Both the position numbers and the translations under genes were made by a program. A stretch of DNA of 35,185 nt from an uncultured Saprospirales bacterium (lineage in GTDB: Bacteria > Bacteroidota > Bacteroidia > Chitinophagales > JADIYW01): assembly GCA_938008535.1 (NCBI GenBank), contig CALLKF010000145.1, positions 1-35,185 on the forward strand, given 5' to 3'. Below are positions 18,386 to 26,802 of the stretch, piece after piece (positions within the stretch are counted from its first letter, which is position 1; each line of letters begins with the position of its first letter). The notes beneath the pieces were generated by a model, which made no database searches, was not told the DNA's origin, and was given only the letters and a program-made list of their open reading frames with translations.

Positions 18386-18730
18386 ATGAACAATTTACTT
18401 ATCGCAGCAATCACATTTGTAATGTTACCTGCACTTTCAAAACAAACTTTCGCAAATAACAAAAAAGAAATTAGAAACGAAAAAGCAGTTATTGCAATAG
18501 AAAAACAAGATTTCTCAAACTCAATTAATGAAATTGAAAAATCTGTTGAAATGACCTCTGTAAATGTAGATTACATTATAGATGAAAATGGAAAAGCATT
18601 TATCACGTATTTAGATGGTGAAAGTGAACAAGCAAAAAATGATGTATTGAAATTTATAGAAAATGCAACGTACAACTTCAACATTACACCAAATAAAATA
18701 TATTCAATGAAACTATTATTGAATAAATAA
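18386..18730 (+). CDS. Small secreted protein of the PadR/PspC cluster, unknown function
   Basis: 114 residues with a signal peptide (MNNLLIAAITFVMLPALSKQ, cleavage near FAN). The mature part is charged and has one recognisable stretch, VDYIIDENGKAFITYLDGES, which resembles small beta-hairpin domains. No family is recognised. It is first in a tight same-strand series (gap 35 bases to the next gene) leading to a PadR repressor and a PspC protein, so an envelope-stress role is a reasonable guess from context only. Confidence 0.75.
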   Translation: MNNLLIAAITFVMLPALSKQTFANNKKEIRNEKAVIAIEKQDFSNSINEIEKSVEMTSVNVDYIIDENGKAFITYLDGESEQAKNDVLKFIENATYNFNITPNKIYSMKLLLNK

Positions 18731-18765
18731 CAATCACCTTAACCAATAAAATAAAAAATAACACC

Positions 18766-19080
18766 ATGAAAAAATTTATCATCATCAGCGTATTATTCAT
18801 CTTAGCAATTTGCAACATTTTTGCTTACAATGATTCAAACAAGAAATCTACAAATACGCAAAAAATTGAAGTTAAAATAGACGATAAAAATTTGTCGTTT
18901 GACTTGAATAATATTAGCGAGCAAAAAATTAAGGAAGCAGCAAGAGCATTTATCAAATCATATTATAAAAACAATAAAGAAAAAAGAGAAGCTTTATTAA
19001 AAATGTTAGAAAAAGAAAATGCAAAATTTAATATTGATACAGACAATGAAGGAACTATAATTATTAACGAAACTAAATAA
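18766..19080 (+). CDS. Small secreted protein of the PadR/PspC cluster, unknown function
   Basis: 104 residues. The signal peptide is MKKFIIISVLFILAICNIFA, and the mature part is a very Lys/Asn/Glu-rich helix-prone chain (EQKIKEAARAFIKSYYKNNK) flanked by two short beta-like segments. No family is recognised. It ends 8 bases before the PadR gene, so the two are surely on one transcript. Confidence 0.75.
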   Translation: MKKFIIISVLFILAICNIFAYNDSNKKSTNTQKIEVKIDDKNLSFDLNNISEQKIKEAARAFIKSYYKNNKEKREALLKMLEKENAKFNIDTDNEGTIIINETK

Positions 19081-19088
19081 ACAACAAT

Positions 19089-19472
19089 ATGTCAACACAA
19101 CCATCATCAGCGTTTAGTATCGAAAACACGAAAGTTCAAATGCGAAAAGGCATTTTAGAATTTTGTATCTTAGGTATAATTTCACGCGGCGAAGTTTACG
19201 CTTCTGATATTTTAGATGCTTTACGAAATGCAAATATGCTAGTAGTAGAAGGAACAGTCTATCCATTATTAACACGACTAAAAAACGTTGGATTATTAAC
19301 CTACGAATGGAAAGAATCTACCTCTGGACCACCACGAAAATATTTTACCTTAACAGAAAGTGGACGCGCATCATTAGATGAATTAACTGCCACTTGGGAC
19401 GAACTTGCTATTGCAGTAAATTCAGCGGTACGATTAAGCAGAAATGAATCTGAACCAACCAATCAAATTTAA
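19089..19472 (+). CDS. PadR-family transcriptional regulator
   Basis: 127 residues, compact PadR type. The N-terminal winged helix is clear: MRKGILEFCILGIISRGEVY, then ASDILDAL, VVEGTVYPLLTRLKNVGLLT as recognition helix and wing, and SGPPRKYFTLTESGRASLDE. A short C-terminal helix for dimerisation follows. PadR proteins repress neighbouring genes until released by a ligand or stress. Here the gene lies 29 bases before the PspC gene, a pairing common in Bacteroidota, so it likely regulates its own cluster from the promoter near 18340. No operator was identified. Confidence 0.93.
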   Translation: MSTQPSSAFSIENTKVQMRKGILEFCILGIISRGEVYASDILDALRNANMLVVEGTVYPLLTRLKNVGLLTYEWKESTSGPPRKYFTLTESGRASLDELTATWDELAIAVNSAVRLSRNESEPTNQI

Positions 19473-19501
19473 AAAACCAATCATCATAAAATAAAAATAT
19501 C

Positions 19502-21286
19502 ATGAACAAGACATTCACAATAAACTTGGCTAACCAGATTTTCAACATCAACGATGATGCTTATGAAATACTGTTAGCATACTTCGGTTCCTTAGATAAA
19601 TTCTATGCGAATGAAGAAGGCAAAGACGATATTATTACCGATATAAAAGCTCGTTTTGCTGAATTATTCTTTGAAAAAGGAAAAAATTATATCATCACAA
19701 AAGAAGATGCAGAACAAGTCATCAACACGATGGGAAAACCACAGGAATTTGATGAAGAAAAAGTTGAACAAGAACAACAAACTATACAAAATTACTCGTC
19801 AACATCAACAAATACTGGTGAAGCAGGAAAATCAGGAAAACGTTTATATCGTGATACAGATGAACCTATTGTTGCTGGTGTTGCTTCTGGCTTGAGTGCT
19901 TATTTTGGTATTGACGATCCAATCTGGATACGTATTGCATTTATTGTTTTAGCAATTATTGGCTTTGGTTCTCCAGTTTTAATTTATGTTATACTTTGGA
20001 TAATTATGCCTGAAGCACAAACTTCTGCTCAAAAATTAGAAATGAAAGGTGAGCCAATAAATTTATCAAACATAGAAAAAACAATAAAAGACGAAACCGA
20101 TAAAATGCAACATAATTTACGAAATAACAAAGGTGCATTGGCTCAAATAATTTCATTTTTTGGAATAATTATAAAATGGTTTTTCAAATTTTTATTAGGT
20201 GTTGGAATATTTGTAATTATTATGGTATTGTTTTCACTCTTAATTGCACTTTTGGCAACAACGTTTGGTGCAGGTGTTGCATTGCTATTCGGAACACCAA
20301 TTGCTAGTAAATATTTCTTTGATTCAAATTCATTTACATGGATGATATCTTTAGGTGGAATTTTGGTTTCTATCATTCCATTTATTTTATTAATTACAGG
20401 AATTGTTCATGTGGTTTCAAAAAAATCAAAACCATTTAAAAAGCAATTAGTATTACCATTATTTGGATTATTCATGTTCGGTTTAATGTTGTTAAATATT
20501 TCTTACAACAAAGGAAAAGCGTTGATACAAGAACACAAAAAAATTACACAACACGTACCAATCAATTACTCAACGAATTTAGATACTATTCAATTGGCGA
20601 TGGCTTATACAGATAAAAGTGAAGAAGATTTAAACTTTAGTTTTAATTCTTTAGGTAGTTTTTTAAAGTTTGTTTCTAATGATCATCAATTAAGAATACC
20701 TGTTGAAATTGAAATTTATCCAAGTAATTCCGATTCAATCACTATATTAAAAGAATTTTCCGCTCAAGGAAAAGATGAAAAAGAAGCGCTGATAAATGCT
20801 ACATCTATTACACAATCTATTTCACAAATCAATAACAAATTTATTTTCGATCCATTTATTGAATTTAATACTGCAAAAAGTAAATTTAGAAATCAGAAAT
20901 TAACGATTAAGGTTTTTGTACCAGAAGGCAAAGTTATTAAATGGAATGAAACGGTTGAAAGGTACATGGATGAAGATAAATTACCAATTAATTGGACTGC
21001 TGGTAAAAATATTGCAAAAAAAGAAACTAAACAACAGCAACAATTAGAATTGAAAGTAAAATCGTTAACTGATTCTACCACCATTAAAATAAATATTGAC
21101 AGTAATAATCCAGATGTAAAAGAAGCATTAGAAGAAGCAAAAAGAGAGCTTGAAAATGCAAAAGAAGAATTATTAGATGCTAAAGATGAGTTGAAAGATG
21201 AATTAGATACATCTATGGATGATTTCTACTCACATGAACATTACATTTTCAAAATGGTGAACGGCGAATTAGTTGCTTTAGACTAA
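19502..21286 (+). CDS. PspC-domain membrane protein
   Basis: 594 residues. Residues 1-85 form a soluble helical N-terminal domain (ending INTMGKPQEFDEE) usual in Bacteroidota PspC proteins. The PspC domain follows at about 118-178 (RLYRDTDEPIVAGVASGLSA, then YFGIDDPIWIRIAF, ILWIIMPEA) with its membrane helix. Further membrane segments lie at about 215-255, 285-305 and 315-335. The rest is a periplasmic or extracytoplasmic beta-rich domain, and near the C-terminus a charged coiled coil (EALEEAKRELENAKEELLDA). PspC senses or counters inner-membrane stress in the phage shock response. Other psp genes are not in this window, so the partner set is unknown. It is preceded by its PadR regulator and followed by a strong hairpin. 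Confidence 0.9.
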   Translation: MNKTFTINLANQIFNINDDAYEILLAYFGSLDKFYANEEGKDDIITDIKARFAELFFEKGKNYIITKEDAEQVINTMGKPQEFDEEKVEQEQQTIQNYSSTSTNTGEAGKSGKRLYRDTDEPIVAGVASGLSAYFGIDDPIWIRIAFIVLAIIGFGSPVLIYVILWIIMPEAQTSAQKLEMKGEPINLSNIEKTIKDETDKMQHNLRNNKGALAQIISFFGIIIKWFFKFLLGVGIFVIIMVLFSLLIALLATTFGAGVALLFGTPIASKYFFDSNSFTWMISLGGILVSIIPFILLITGIVHVVSKKSKPFKKQLVLPLFGLFMFGLMLLNISYNKGKALIQEHKKITQHVPINYSTNLDTIQLAMAYTDKSEEDLNFSFNSLGSFLKFVSNDHQLRIPVEIEIYPSNSDSITILKEFSAQGKDEKEALINATSITQSISQINNKFIFDPFIEFNTAKSKFRNQKLTIKVFVPEGKVIKWNETVERYMDEDKLPINWTAGKNIAKKETKQQQQLELKVKSLTDSTTIKINIDSNNPDVKEALEEAKRELENAKEELLDAKDELKDELDTSMDDFYSHEHYIFKMVNGELVALD

Positions 21287-21298
21287 AAATCACTGAAC

Positions 21299-21327
21299 AA
21301 TCGTGCCACGAAAATCGTGGCACGATT
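21299..21327 (+). terminator. Strong hairpin after the PspC gene (no T tract)
   Basis: Perfect 12-bp stem AATCGTGCCACG / CGTGGCACGATT with loop AAAAT, 12 bases after the stop codon. It is followed by A-rich, not T-rich, sequence, so it may act by stabilising the mRNA end or with Rho instead of as a classical intrinsic terminator. Confidence 0.5.
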
Positions 21328-21355
21328 AAAAACCAACCGAAACGTTAAAAAACAA

Positions 21356-21393
21356 TAAAGACAGGCAACCTTGTAATAAAACGCTTGTCTTTA
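21356..21393 (+). other. Second hairpin in the PspC/TPR intergenic region
   Basis: An 11-bp stem (21356-21366 with 21383-21393, one G-U) around a 16-base loop. No T tract follows. It could be in the leader of the next gene or part of a double 3' structure of the previous transcript. Confidence 0.35.
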
Positions 21394-21457
21394 ATACCAA
21401 TACAAAAACAGAAAAATTATTTAGTAAAACAATTTCTTAAATCTTAAAAAAATCAGT

Positions 21458-21874
21458 ATGAAAAAGTTATCACTTTTGATAGCAGTAGGAAGCTTTGTCT
21501 TTTTATCTATCGCAAAACCAACAACAAACGTAACAGCATTTGACACGTACAGCCAGCAAATGCAGGCAATGGCAAGCAAATACGTTGCTGAACAAAAATT
21601 TGAAAATGCCAACAAAGCACTAAGCAAATGGCTAGACACCTACAATGCATTATCAGCTACAGAAAAAGAAAATTACAAAACGGTGTATGCAAACATTATG
21701 ATTGAAGAAGCAAAAGCATTAACGCAAATCAATCAACATTATGATGCATTAGTATGTTTGAAAAATGCTGTGAAAAATGGCTATTCAAATGCTGAATTAT
21801 TAACTACAGATTCAAATTTATCTGCGTTAAAAACATACAGCGAATTTGACAAAATTATAAAAAGCATTAAATAA
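21458..21874 (+). CDS. Small secreted TPR-like protein
   Basis: 138 residues. Signal peptide MKKLSLLIAVGSFVFLSIA. The mature part is all helical with TPR-like spacing (YVAEQKFENANKALSKWLDT, then IMIEEAKALTQINQHYDALV, then CLKNAVKNGYSNAELL). The closing DSNLSALKTYSEFDKIIKSI fits the pattern DxxLxxLRxxPEFxxL seen at the end of TPR repeats in Bacteroidota proteins. It probably binds another protein in the periplasm or at the surface. It is followed by a clear terminator, so it is probably transcribed alone. Confidence 0.78.
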   Translation: MKKLSLLIAVGSFVFLSIAKPTTNVTAFDTYSQQMQAMASKYVAEQKFENANKALSKWLDTYNALSATEKENYKTVYANIMIEEAKALTQINQHYDALVCLKNAVKNGYSNAELLTTDSNLSALKTYSEFDKIIKSIK

Positions 21875-21908
21875 AAAACCCACTTCTTTTTATTAAATGA
21901 TGTTTTGG

Positions 21909-21944
21909 TGTGCGTATCGTTTTTAATGATACGCACATTTTTTA
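21909..21944 (+). terminator. Rho-independent terminator
   Basis: A 10-bp stem TGTGCGTATC / GATACGCACA (21909-21918, 21928-21937) followed by six Ts; 34 bases after the TPR-like gene. Confidence 0.85.
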
Positions 21945-21968
21945 TCCATTACAGTTAAACACATATTG

Positions 21969-22187
21969 TATCACAGAGTTTTCAAAGAGTAATAAAATCT
22001 AGTCCAAAAGTTATGCTAAAATATATGCTATAGTTTACACCTTTCATAATTACAGTTAATAGAAAGCTGTAAACTATTCTACTCAAAAAGTAAATTGTGT
22101 CACATAGTTACACTGTTTTCATTGAGTAAAAATAAAAGGAATTCAATAGATTAATAACTCTGTGAAAACTCTGTATACTCTGTGATA
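21969..22187. repeat. Gene-free nested palindromic stretch, possible MITE-like relic
   Basis: The stretch from 21875 to 22202 (328 bases) has no credible gene. Beyond the terminator it has an outer perfect 11-bp inverted repeat (TATCACAGAGT at 21969-21979, ACTCTGTGATA at 22177-22187), an inner perfect 10-bp one (ATAGTTTACA at 22030-22039, TGTAAACTAT at 22068-22077), and extra copies of CTCTGTGA/CTCTGTAT near the right end. This could be a small non-autonomous element or a decayed repeat; no target duplication was found. Confidence 0.4.
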
Positions 22188-22202
22188 TTATTACCAAAGC
22201 AA

Positions 22203-23978
22203 TTATTTCACCGTTATAACGTAAGGAATTTTGTATTGCAACACACCTAATGATTTTATTCGGTCAACTTGTTTCATGTATAAAATTTGTGGCGTTAGAT
22301 TTTTCAACATTGCAGCTTCATCAGTTTTTTCATCACTTCCAAAAATATCATCTTTAATACTTTCAAACATGGTTTTTTCTTTTGGAAAATTTACTACTTC
22401 AGCTTCTTTAATTTTTGCAATTTCTTTTACACGTTGTATTGCTAACTCTAAACCACCTAATTCATCAACTAAACCAATAGATAAGGCATGTTGACCAGTC
22501 CAAACTCTACCACGTGCAATTTTATTTACGGCTGCCGTGTCCATTTTTCTACCATTAGCAACTCTCTCTAAAAATATTGAATAACCATATTCCACATTTT
22601 TTTGTACCCGATTTAATTCAACATCGTCCCAATCATTTATAGTATTAAAAAAGTTAGCATGTTTTGCTGTAGTTACTTCATCAAATGTAATTCCAACTTT
22701 TTCGTTTAATGCTTTTCTTAAATTTGGCACCAAACCAAAAATACCGATAGAACCTGTTAACGTATTTGGTTGTGCAATAACCTTATCTGCAATAGCAGAA
22801 ATATAATAACCACCTGATGCTGCATAGTCACCCATAGAAACGACAATCGGTTTTTTCATTTTTAATTTTTTCAATTGATGATAAATTTGTTCAGATGCGA
22901 ATGCACTTCCACCTGGCGAATTTACACGTAACACCACTCCTTTTATGGCATCATCTTTCTCAATTTTTTGTAGCATTTTTACATAAGCTTCGCCACCAAC
23001 AACACCATCCTCAGATTTGCTATCATTGATTTCACCTTCAGCAAAAACAACAGCAATTTTAGTAGAATTTGTTTTTTTATTTTTTTCTTTTACAATGTCT
23101 TTATACTTTGCGTAAGTAATCATGTTCAGATCTGCTTCTTTCTTATAACCTAATTTCGATTTTAATTCATCTGCAACTTCATCTTCATATTTCATTGCTG
23201 TTGCTAACTTATATTTTACAGCATCTCTAGCATTCATCACTAATAAATTATCTTGCAAATTTTGTAATGAATCCACAGAAATTTTTGTTGATTTGCCTAA
23301 ATCTGCCATGTATTCGCCAGAAATATCTTTCAAAATTTCTACATTTTGTGCTCTATCTTCTGCACTCATATCCGTTCTTCTAAATCCTTCAGTTGCGCTT
23401 TTATATTCACCAACATAAAATACTTTAAATTCAATGCCTAACTTATCAAACAAACCTTTCATGTATTCGCGTTGAACAGCAAAGCCATCAAATTCGCAAT
23501 CACCTAATGGATTGATGTAAAATTTATCGGCTACATTATTCAGCAACAAACATTTTTCTGAACAAGAATTAGAATATGCATAAATAAATTTGCCAGATTT
23601 TTTGAAATCTTCTAATGACGCTTTTACATCATACAAAGTTGCTGGTCCTGTAGAAAGCTCATCTACATTTAAGTAAATTCCTTTTATATGGTCATCTGAT
23701 TTGGCATATTTTAAAACATCTTTTAATTCAAATAAACCAATAGTTGGTTGATCAGATATGGAACCAGAAATAGCAGACATCGGACTAAAGTTTCTAAATG
23801 GATTGGTGTACGATCTATCTGTTATTTCACCTTTTAATGTTAAATTTAAAATTGAATTTGCTTCTACAATTGGTGTTTTTTCACCACCTAAACTTCCTAA
23901 AATAAAAAAGAAGAAAATAAAAGTGGCAAATAGCATTGCGAATAGACATGCAAAGAAGATTTTAAAGAAGTTTCTCAT
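22203..23978 (-). CDS. sppA: Signal peptide peptidase SppA, 67K type
   Basis: 591 residues, the usual length of the double-domain SppA. An N-terminal membrane anchor (FFKIFFACLFAMLFATFIFF) is followed by two crotonase-like halves. The catalytic lysine is K193 in GEYKSATEGFRRTDMS (N-terminal half), and the nucleophile is S388 in GDYAASGGYYISAIADKV (C-terminal half), as in the Ser/Lys dyad of the family. The motif NSPGGSAFASEQI precedes the serine. It digests cleaved signal peptides in the cytoplasmic membrane. It is divergent from folK with an 85-base gap. No key residue is missing. Confidence 0.95.
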   Translation of the reverse strand: MRNFFKIFFACLFAMLFATFIFFFFILGSLGGEKTPIVEANSILNLTLKGEITDRSYTNPFRNFSPMSAISGSISDQPTIGLFELKDVLKYAKSDDHIKGIYLNVDELSTGPATLYDVKASLEDFKKSGKFIYAYSNSCSEKCLLLNNVADKFYINPLGDCEFDGFAVQREYMKGLFDKLGIEFKVFYVGEYKSATEGFRRTDMSAEDRAQNVEILKDISGEYMADLGKSTKISVDSLQNLQDNLLVMNARDAVKYKLATAMKYEDEVADELKSKLGYKKEADLNMITYAKYKDIVKEKNKKTNSTKIAVVFAEGEINDSKSEDGVVGGEAYVKMLQKIEKDDAIKGVVLRVNSPGGSAFASEQIYHQLKKLKMKKPIVVSMGDYAASGGYYISAIADKVIAQPNTLTGSIGIFGLVPNLRKALNEKVGITFDEVTTAKHANFFNTINDWDDVELNRVQKNVEYGYSIFLERVANGRKMDTAAVNKIARGRVWTGQHALSIGLVDELGGLELAIQRVKEIAKIKEAEVVNFPKEKTMFESIKDDIFGSDEKTDEAAMLKNLTPQILYMKQVDRIKSLGVLQYKIPYVITVK

Positions 23979-24063
23979 ATTTATTGATATTTTTTAATAT
24001 TAATGTAGTTTTCGTGTAGAAAGTTCAAAATTAATTGTTATAATTGAAAAAACACTACGATTA

Positions 24064-24549
24064 ATGATTGTTTATTTGTTATTAGGTTCCAATAAAGGTG
24101 ATAGATTAAAATATCTGATGTTAGCTGAATATTTTATTTCAAAAGAAGCTGGAAAAATCATACAAAAATCTGCCATTTATGTAACACAACCTTGGGAAAA
24201 ACTGAATCAGACAAACTATTTAAATCAAGCGATTGAATTGGAAACCGACAAATCACCGTTGCAACTCTTAAAAATTTTACAAAAAATAGAAAAATATTTA
24301 GGCAGAACCAATAAAGGAAATTACGCTGCACGAACCATAGATATTGATATTTTATTGTATGATGAAATAATTTTTAACTCAAAAAATCTAATCATTCCAC
24401 ATCCAAGAATGCATTTACGTAATTTTACATTACAACCATTATTGACGTTAAACAAAACTTATACACATCCTATCTTGCATGCGTCGATAGAAGAATTGGC
24501 AAAAGTTTGTAAAGATGACCTGAAAGTGAGTATTTTTGAAAAGAAATGA
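24064..24549 (+). CDS. folK: 2-amino-4-hydroxy-6-hydroxymethyldihydropteridine pyrophosphokinase
   Basis: 161 residues, complete. It transfers pyrophosphate from ATP to 6-hydroxymethyl-dihydropterin in folate synthesis, in the cytosol. Family motifs are all present: N-terminal YLLLGSNKGDR, the substrate region SAIYVTQPW, LGRTNKGNYAARTIDIDILLYD with the metal-binding Asp pair, and IPHPRMHLRNFTLQPL. The gene ends in an ATGA overlap with the next gene, so FolK and the nucleoside kinase are translationally coupled. This folK-dNK pairing is common in Bacteroidota. Confidence 0.95.
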   Translation: MIVYLLLGSNKGDRLKYLMLAEYFISKEAGKIIQKSAIYVTQPWEKLNQTNYLNQAIELETDKSPLQLLKILQKIEKYLGRTNKGNYAARTIDIDILLYDEIIFNSKNLIIPHPRMHLRNFTLQPLLTLNKTYTHPILHASIEELAKVCKDDLKVSIFEKK

Positions 24550-25208
24550 TTTACAAATTCATCACGATAGAAGGAAATATTGGTGCTGGCAAAACCACAT
24601 TGGCTTCGCTTTTGGCTGAAGAATTTCATGGTCAATTAATTTTAGAAGCGTTTGAAGACAATCCATATCTGCCAAAATTTTATGAAGATAACAGCAAATA
24701 TGCACTTCAATTAGAAATGTCTTTTTTGATTGAGCGTTACCAGCAGCTTACGCGAATTTTCAGTGAGCCAAATATTTTTTCCAACTTTACCGTAACAGAT
24801 TACATGCTGAAAAAATGCTTATTATTTTCTAAAGTGAATTTAACAAAGCAAGAATACAAATTGTATAAGCATTTTTTCGACCAGGTTTATAAGAAATTAC
24901 CAAAGCCTGAAATCATTTTTTATTTACATGCAGACACTGATCAATTGATGCGCAACATCAGGAAACGTGGCAGAGATTACGAACAAAATATTTCACGTGT
25001 GTATCTGAATCGTTTAGAAAAAATGTATTTCGAATTTTTCAAGCAAAATCCTGAAAATAAATACGTAATTATTGATGTAAATAATGTGGACTGGATCAGC
25101 AACGTATTTGCCTATCGACAACTGCTAAAGCTTTTCGACCAGGAATATAAAATTGGTATGAATTTCGTTAAACTGGAACAGGAAGAATTGCTGCATTTAG
25201 AACAATAA
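24546..25208 (+). CDS. Deoxynucleoside kinase (dAK/dGK type)
   Basis: 220 residues. The P-loop EGNIGAGKTTLA (residues 8-19) opens the protein. It is followed by the LEAFEDNPYLPKFYED substrate region, ERYQQL, a DYMLKKCL segment in place of the classical DRY-like region, and the LID segment RKRGRDYEQNISRVYLNRLE. The length and motifs fit the bacterial deoxyadenosine/deoxyguanosine kinase family, which salvages deoxynucleosides to monophosphates with ATP. Exact base preference cannot be read from the sequence. The stop codon lies one base from the stop of the convergent lipoprotein gene. Confidence 0.9.
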   Translation: MIYKFITIEGNIGAGKTTLASLLAEEFHGQLILEAFEDNPYLPKFYEDNSKYALQLEMSFLIERYQQLTRIFSEPNIFSNFTVTDYMLKKCLLFSKVNLTKQEYKLYKHFFDQVYKKLPKPEIIFYLHADTDQLMRNIRKRGRDYEQNISRVYLNRLEKMYFEFFKQNPENKYVIIDVNNVDWISNVFAYRQLLKLFDQEYKIGMNFVKLEQEELLHLEQ

Positions 25209-25209
25209 T

Positions 25210-26124
25210 TTATCTTACCAAGATATAATCAAACTTCTGTTTTTTAGGATTTGTAAAAATAATTCTACGCGGAATTTTAGTTTCTAAAGTATCATAGATA
25301 CTTATAAACTCAGCATTACCTATTGTTTGCTCATCAAATGTTTTTACTGTAAAATAAGTGCCGTCAGTACCAGCAAAATCTACACCTTCTTCACCAGTTG
25401 CTGTCGTTTGGAAGAACCAGTTTTTGTCTTTATTTTTTGCAGTTATTTCCAAATGAATTTCATTTACTGTAACGTCATTTTTCCAAATAAGTTTTGTGTT
25501 TTTTGTAGTAATAACATCGTCTGAAACATCGTTCAGTAAATCTTTTTCGGCTTTAAAAATAACATCAAACTTTCCTTCTGGTGTAATTTGATACGTGTAA
25601 TAATAATGTCTGTTTGAAACTACTTTTACATGTTCTTCATCCTGAAATAATTTAAACCCATTTTCTACAGAAACACGAAAATCAGCATCGATTGTTGACT
25701 GGTAAAAACCTTCTTTCACCGGTGAAAAAAACTGCACATCATTCGATAACAAAATCAAGTCATCAATTTTATTTCCGGCAGTATCAAATGTTGTAAAATG
25801 CTTTTCATAATCGTTGGAATATGTCAGATTATATACTAAACCAATCCAGGATTTGCCATCAATTTTACCTAAAATTTCCCAGCCATATTCATGCAGGTTT
25901 TCGCTCATTTCCAAATTCAAACTCATCGCTGTAACCGAATCTATAGGGCGCGCAAACGCACTGTCATCTTCTTTATTTACTACATAAGTTAGCGGCAATT
26001 TCAACGATGGAATTTCTACTAAATAATTCGTAAAAAAACGTGTCGAATCTTCTTTGTTTTCTGTGTGATTGCAAGAAGAAAAAAGATAAATCGCTGATAA
26101 AATATACAATATCGATTTTTTCAT
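25210..26124 (-). CDS. Hypothetical lipoprotein
   Basis: 304 residues. A lipoprotein signal peptide ends in LFSSC with the acylated Cys at position 18, followed by Asn-His and then Glu/Lys residues, so it is exported and lipid-anchored. The mature domain appears all-beta (many alternating strands such as ENGFKLFQDEEHVKVVSNRH) with no recognised catalytic motif. I do not recognise the family. It sits convergent to the nucleoside kinase gene with a one-base gap, and upstream of it on the same strand is the methyltransferase gene, 27 bases away, so the two could share a transcript. Confidence 0.82.
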   Translation of the reverse strand: MKKSILYILSAIYLFSSCNHTENKEDSTRFFTNYLVEIPSLKLPLTYVVNKEDDSAFARPIDSVTAMSLNLEMSENLHEYGWEILGKIDGKSWIGLVYNLTYSNDYEKHFTTFDTAGNKIDDLILLSNDVQFFSPVKEGFYQSTIDADFRVSVENGFKLFQDEEHVKVVSNRHYYYTYQITPEGKFDVIFKAEKDLLNDVSDDVITTKNTKLIWKNDVTVNEIHLEITAKNKDKNWFFQTTATGEEGVDFAGTDGTYFTVKTFDEQTIGNAEFISIYDTLETKIPRRIIFTNPKKQKFDYILVR

Positions 26125-26151
26125 GGATAGTTTTTTTTAAAGATAATTGAT

Positions 26152-26685
26152 TTATTTAGAATTTAATTTACTAACAAAATCCCAAAGCACAATACCTGCG
26201 CTTACCGAAATATTCAATGAATGTTTCATGCCAAATTGTGGAATTTCTATGCAAGTATCACAAAACTGAATAGCAAAATCAGAAACACCGTCGACTTCAT
26301 TTCCAAAAATAAGCGCGTATTTTTTTTCATGTTCCGGTTGAAAATCATTTAACATCACAGATTTATCAGATTGTTCAATTGTCATTATTTCGCAACGCTG
26401 GTTTCTCAATTCACCAATACATTCTTTTATTGTTGGAAAATGCTTCCAATCTACAGTTTCTGTTGCACCTAAAGCAGACTTTTGTATATCACGGTTTGGT
26501 GGTGTCGCGCAAATACCAACCAAATAAATTGCTTCAATCAAAAATGCATCGCTGGTTCTGAAAACCGAGCCAATATTTGCAGCGCTTCTGATGTTGTCAA
26601 GAACCACAATAATCGGCGTTTTGTCGGCAACTTTAAATTCTTCTGTGGATAATCTATTTAGTTCGTCTAATTTTAGTTTTCGCAT
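26152..26685 (-). CDS. SpoU/TrmH-family RNA 2'-O-methyltransferase
   Basis: 177 residues from the ATG at 26683-26685 (MRKLKLDELNRLS). An upstream in-frame ATG at 26710-26712 would add nine residues (MTRTTKIRL) that would come from the adjacent palindromic repeat, so it is unlikely. All three SPOUT motifs are present: motif 1 NIRSAANIGSVFRTSDAF, motif 2 YALIFGNEVDGVS, motif 3 IEIPQFGMKHSLNISVSAGI. These form the trefoil knot that binds S-adenosylmethionine. The target nucleotide (tRNA or rRNA ribose) cannot be told from sequence; there is no N-terminal substrate-binding domain, as in compact TrmH/TrmL-like proteins. Confidence 0.9.
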   Translation of the reverse strand: MRKLKLDELNRLSTEEFKVADKTPIIVVLDNIRSAANIGSVFRTSDAFLIEAIYLVGICATPPNRDIQKSALGATETVDWKHFPTIKECIGELRNQRCEIMTIEQSDKSVMLNDFQPEHEKKYALIFGNEVDGVSDFAIQFCDTCIEIPQFGMKHSLNISVSAGIVLWDFVSKLNSK

Positions 26686-26706
26686 AAGTCGTATTTTTGT
26701 TGTTCG

Positions 26707-26771
26707 CGTCATTGCGAACGAAGTGAAGCAATCTCATCAATTATAAAGATTGCTTCGTGCCTGCAATGACG
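26707..26771. repeat. REP-like palindromic repeat (CGTCATTGCGA type)
   Basis: Outer arms CGTCATTGC (26707-26715) and GCAATGACG (26763-26771); inner arms GAAGCAATCT (26725-26734) and AGATTGCTTC (26747-26756). The whole folds into a long hairpin between mutS and the methyltransferase gene. The GTCATTGCGAnCGAAGnGAAGCAATCT motif recurs in intergenic regions of many bacterial genomes, so this is probably one of many copies. Confidence 0.8.
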
Positions 26772-26802
26772 TACAAAACTACAAAATTCATTACAGCATC
26801 AG

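Noticed and set aside
18187..18462. Minus-strand 91-aa ORF between the channel and the PadR cluster
   Set aside because: Overlaps the good promoter and the start of a convincing secreted protein, and has a low-complexity Lys/Asn/Phe tail.
26683..26712. Upstream start adding nine residues to the methyltransferase
   Set aside because: The extra residues derive from the edge of the palindromic repeat, while MRKLKLDELNRLS is a typical family start.
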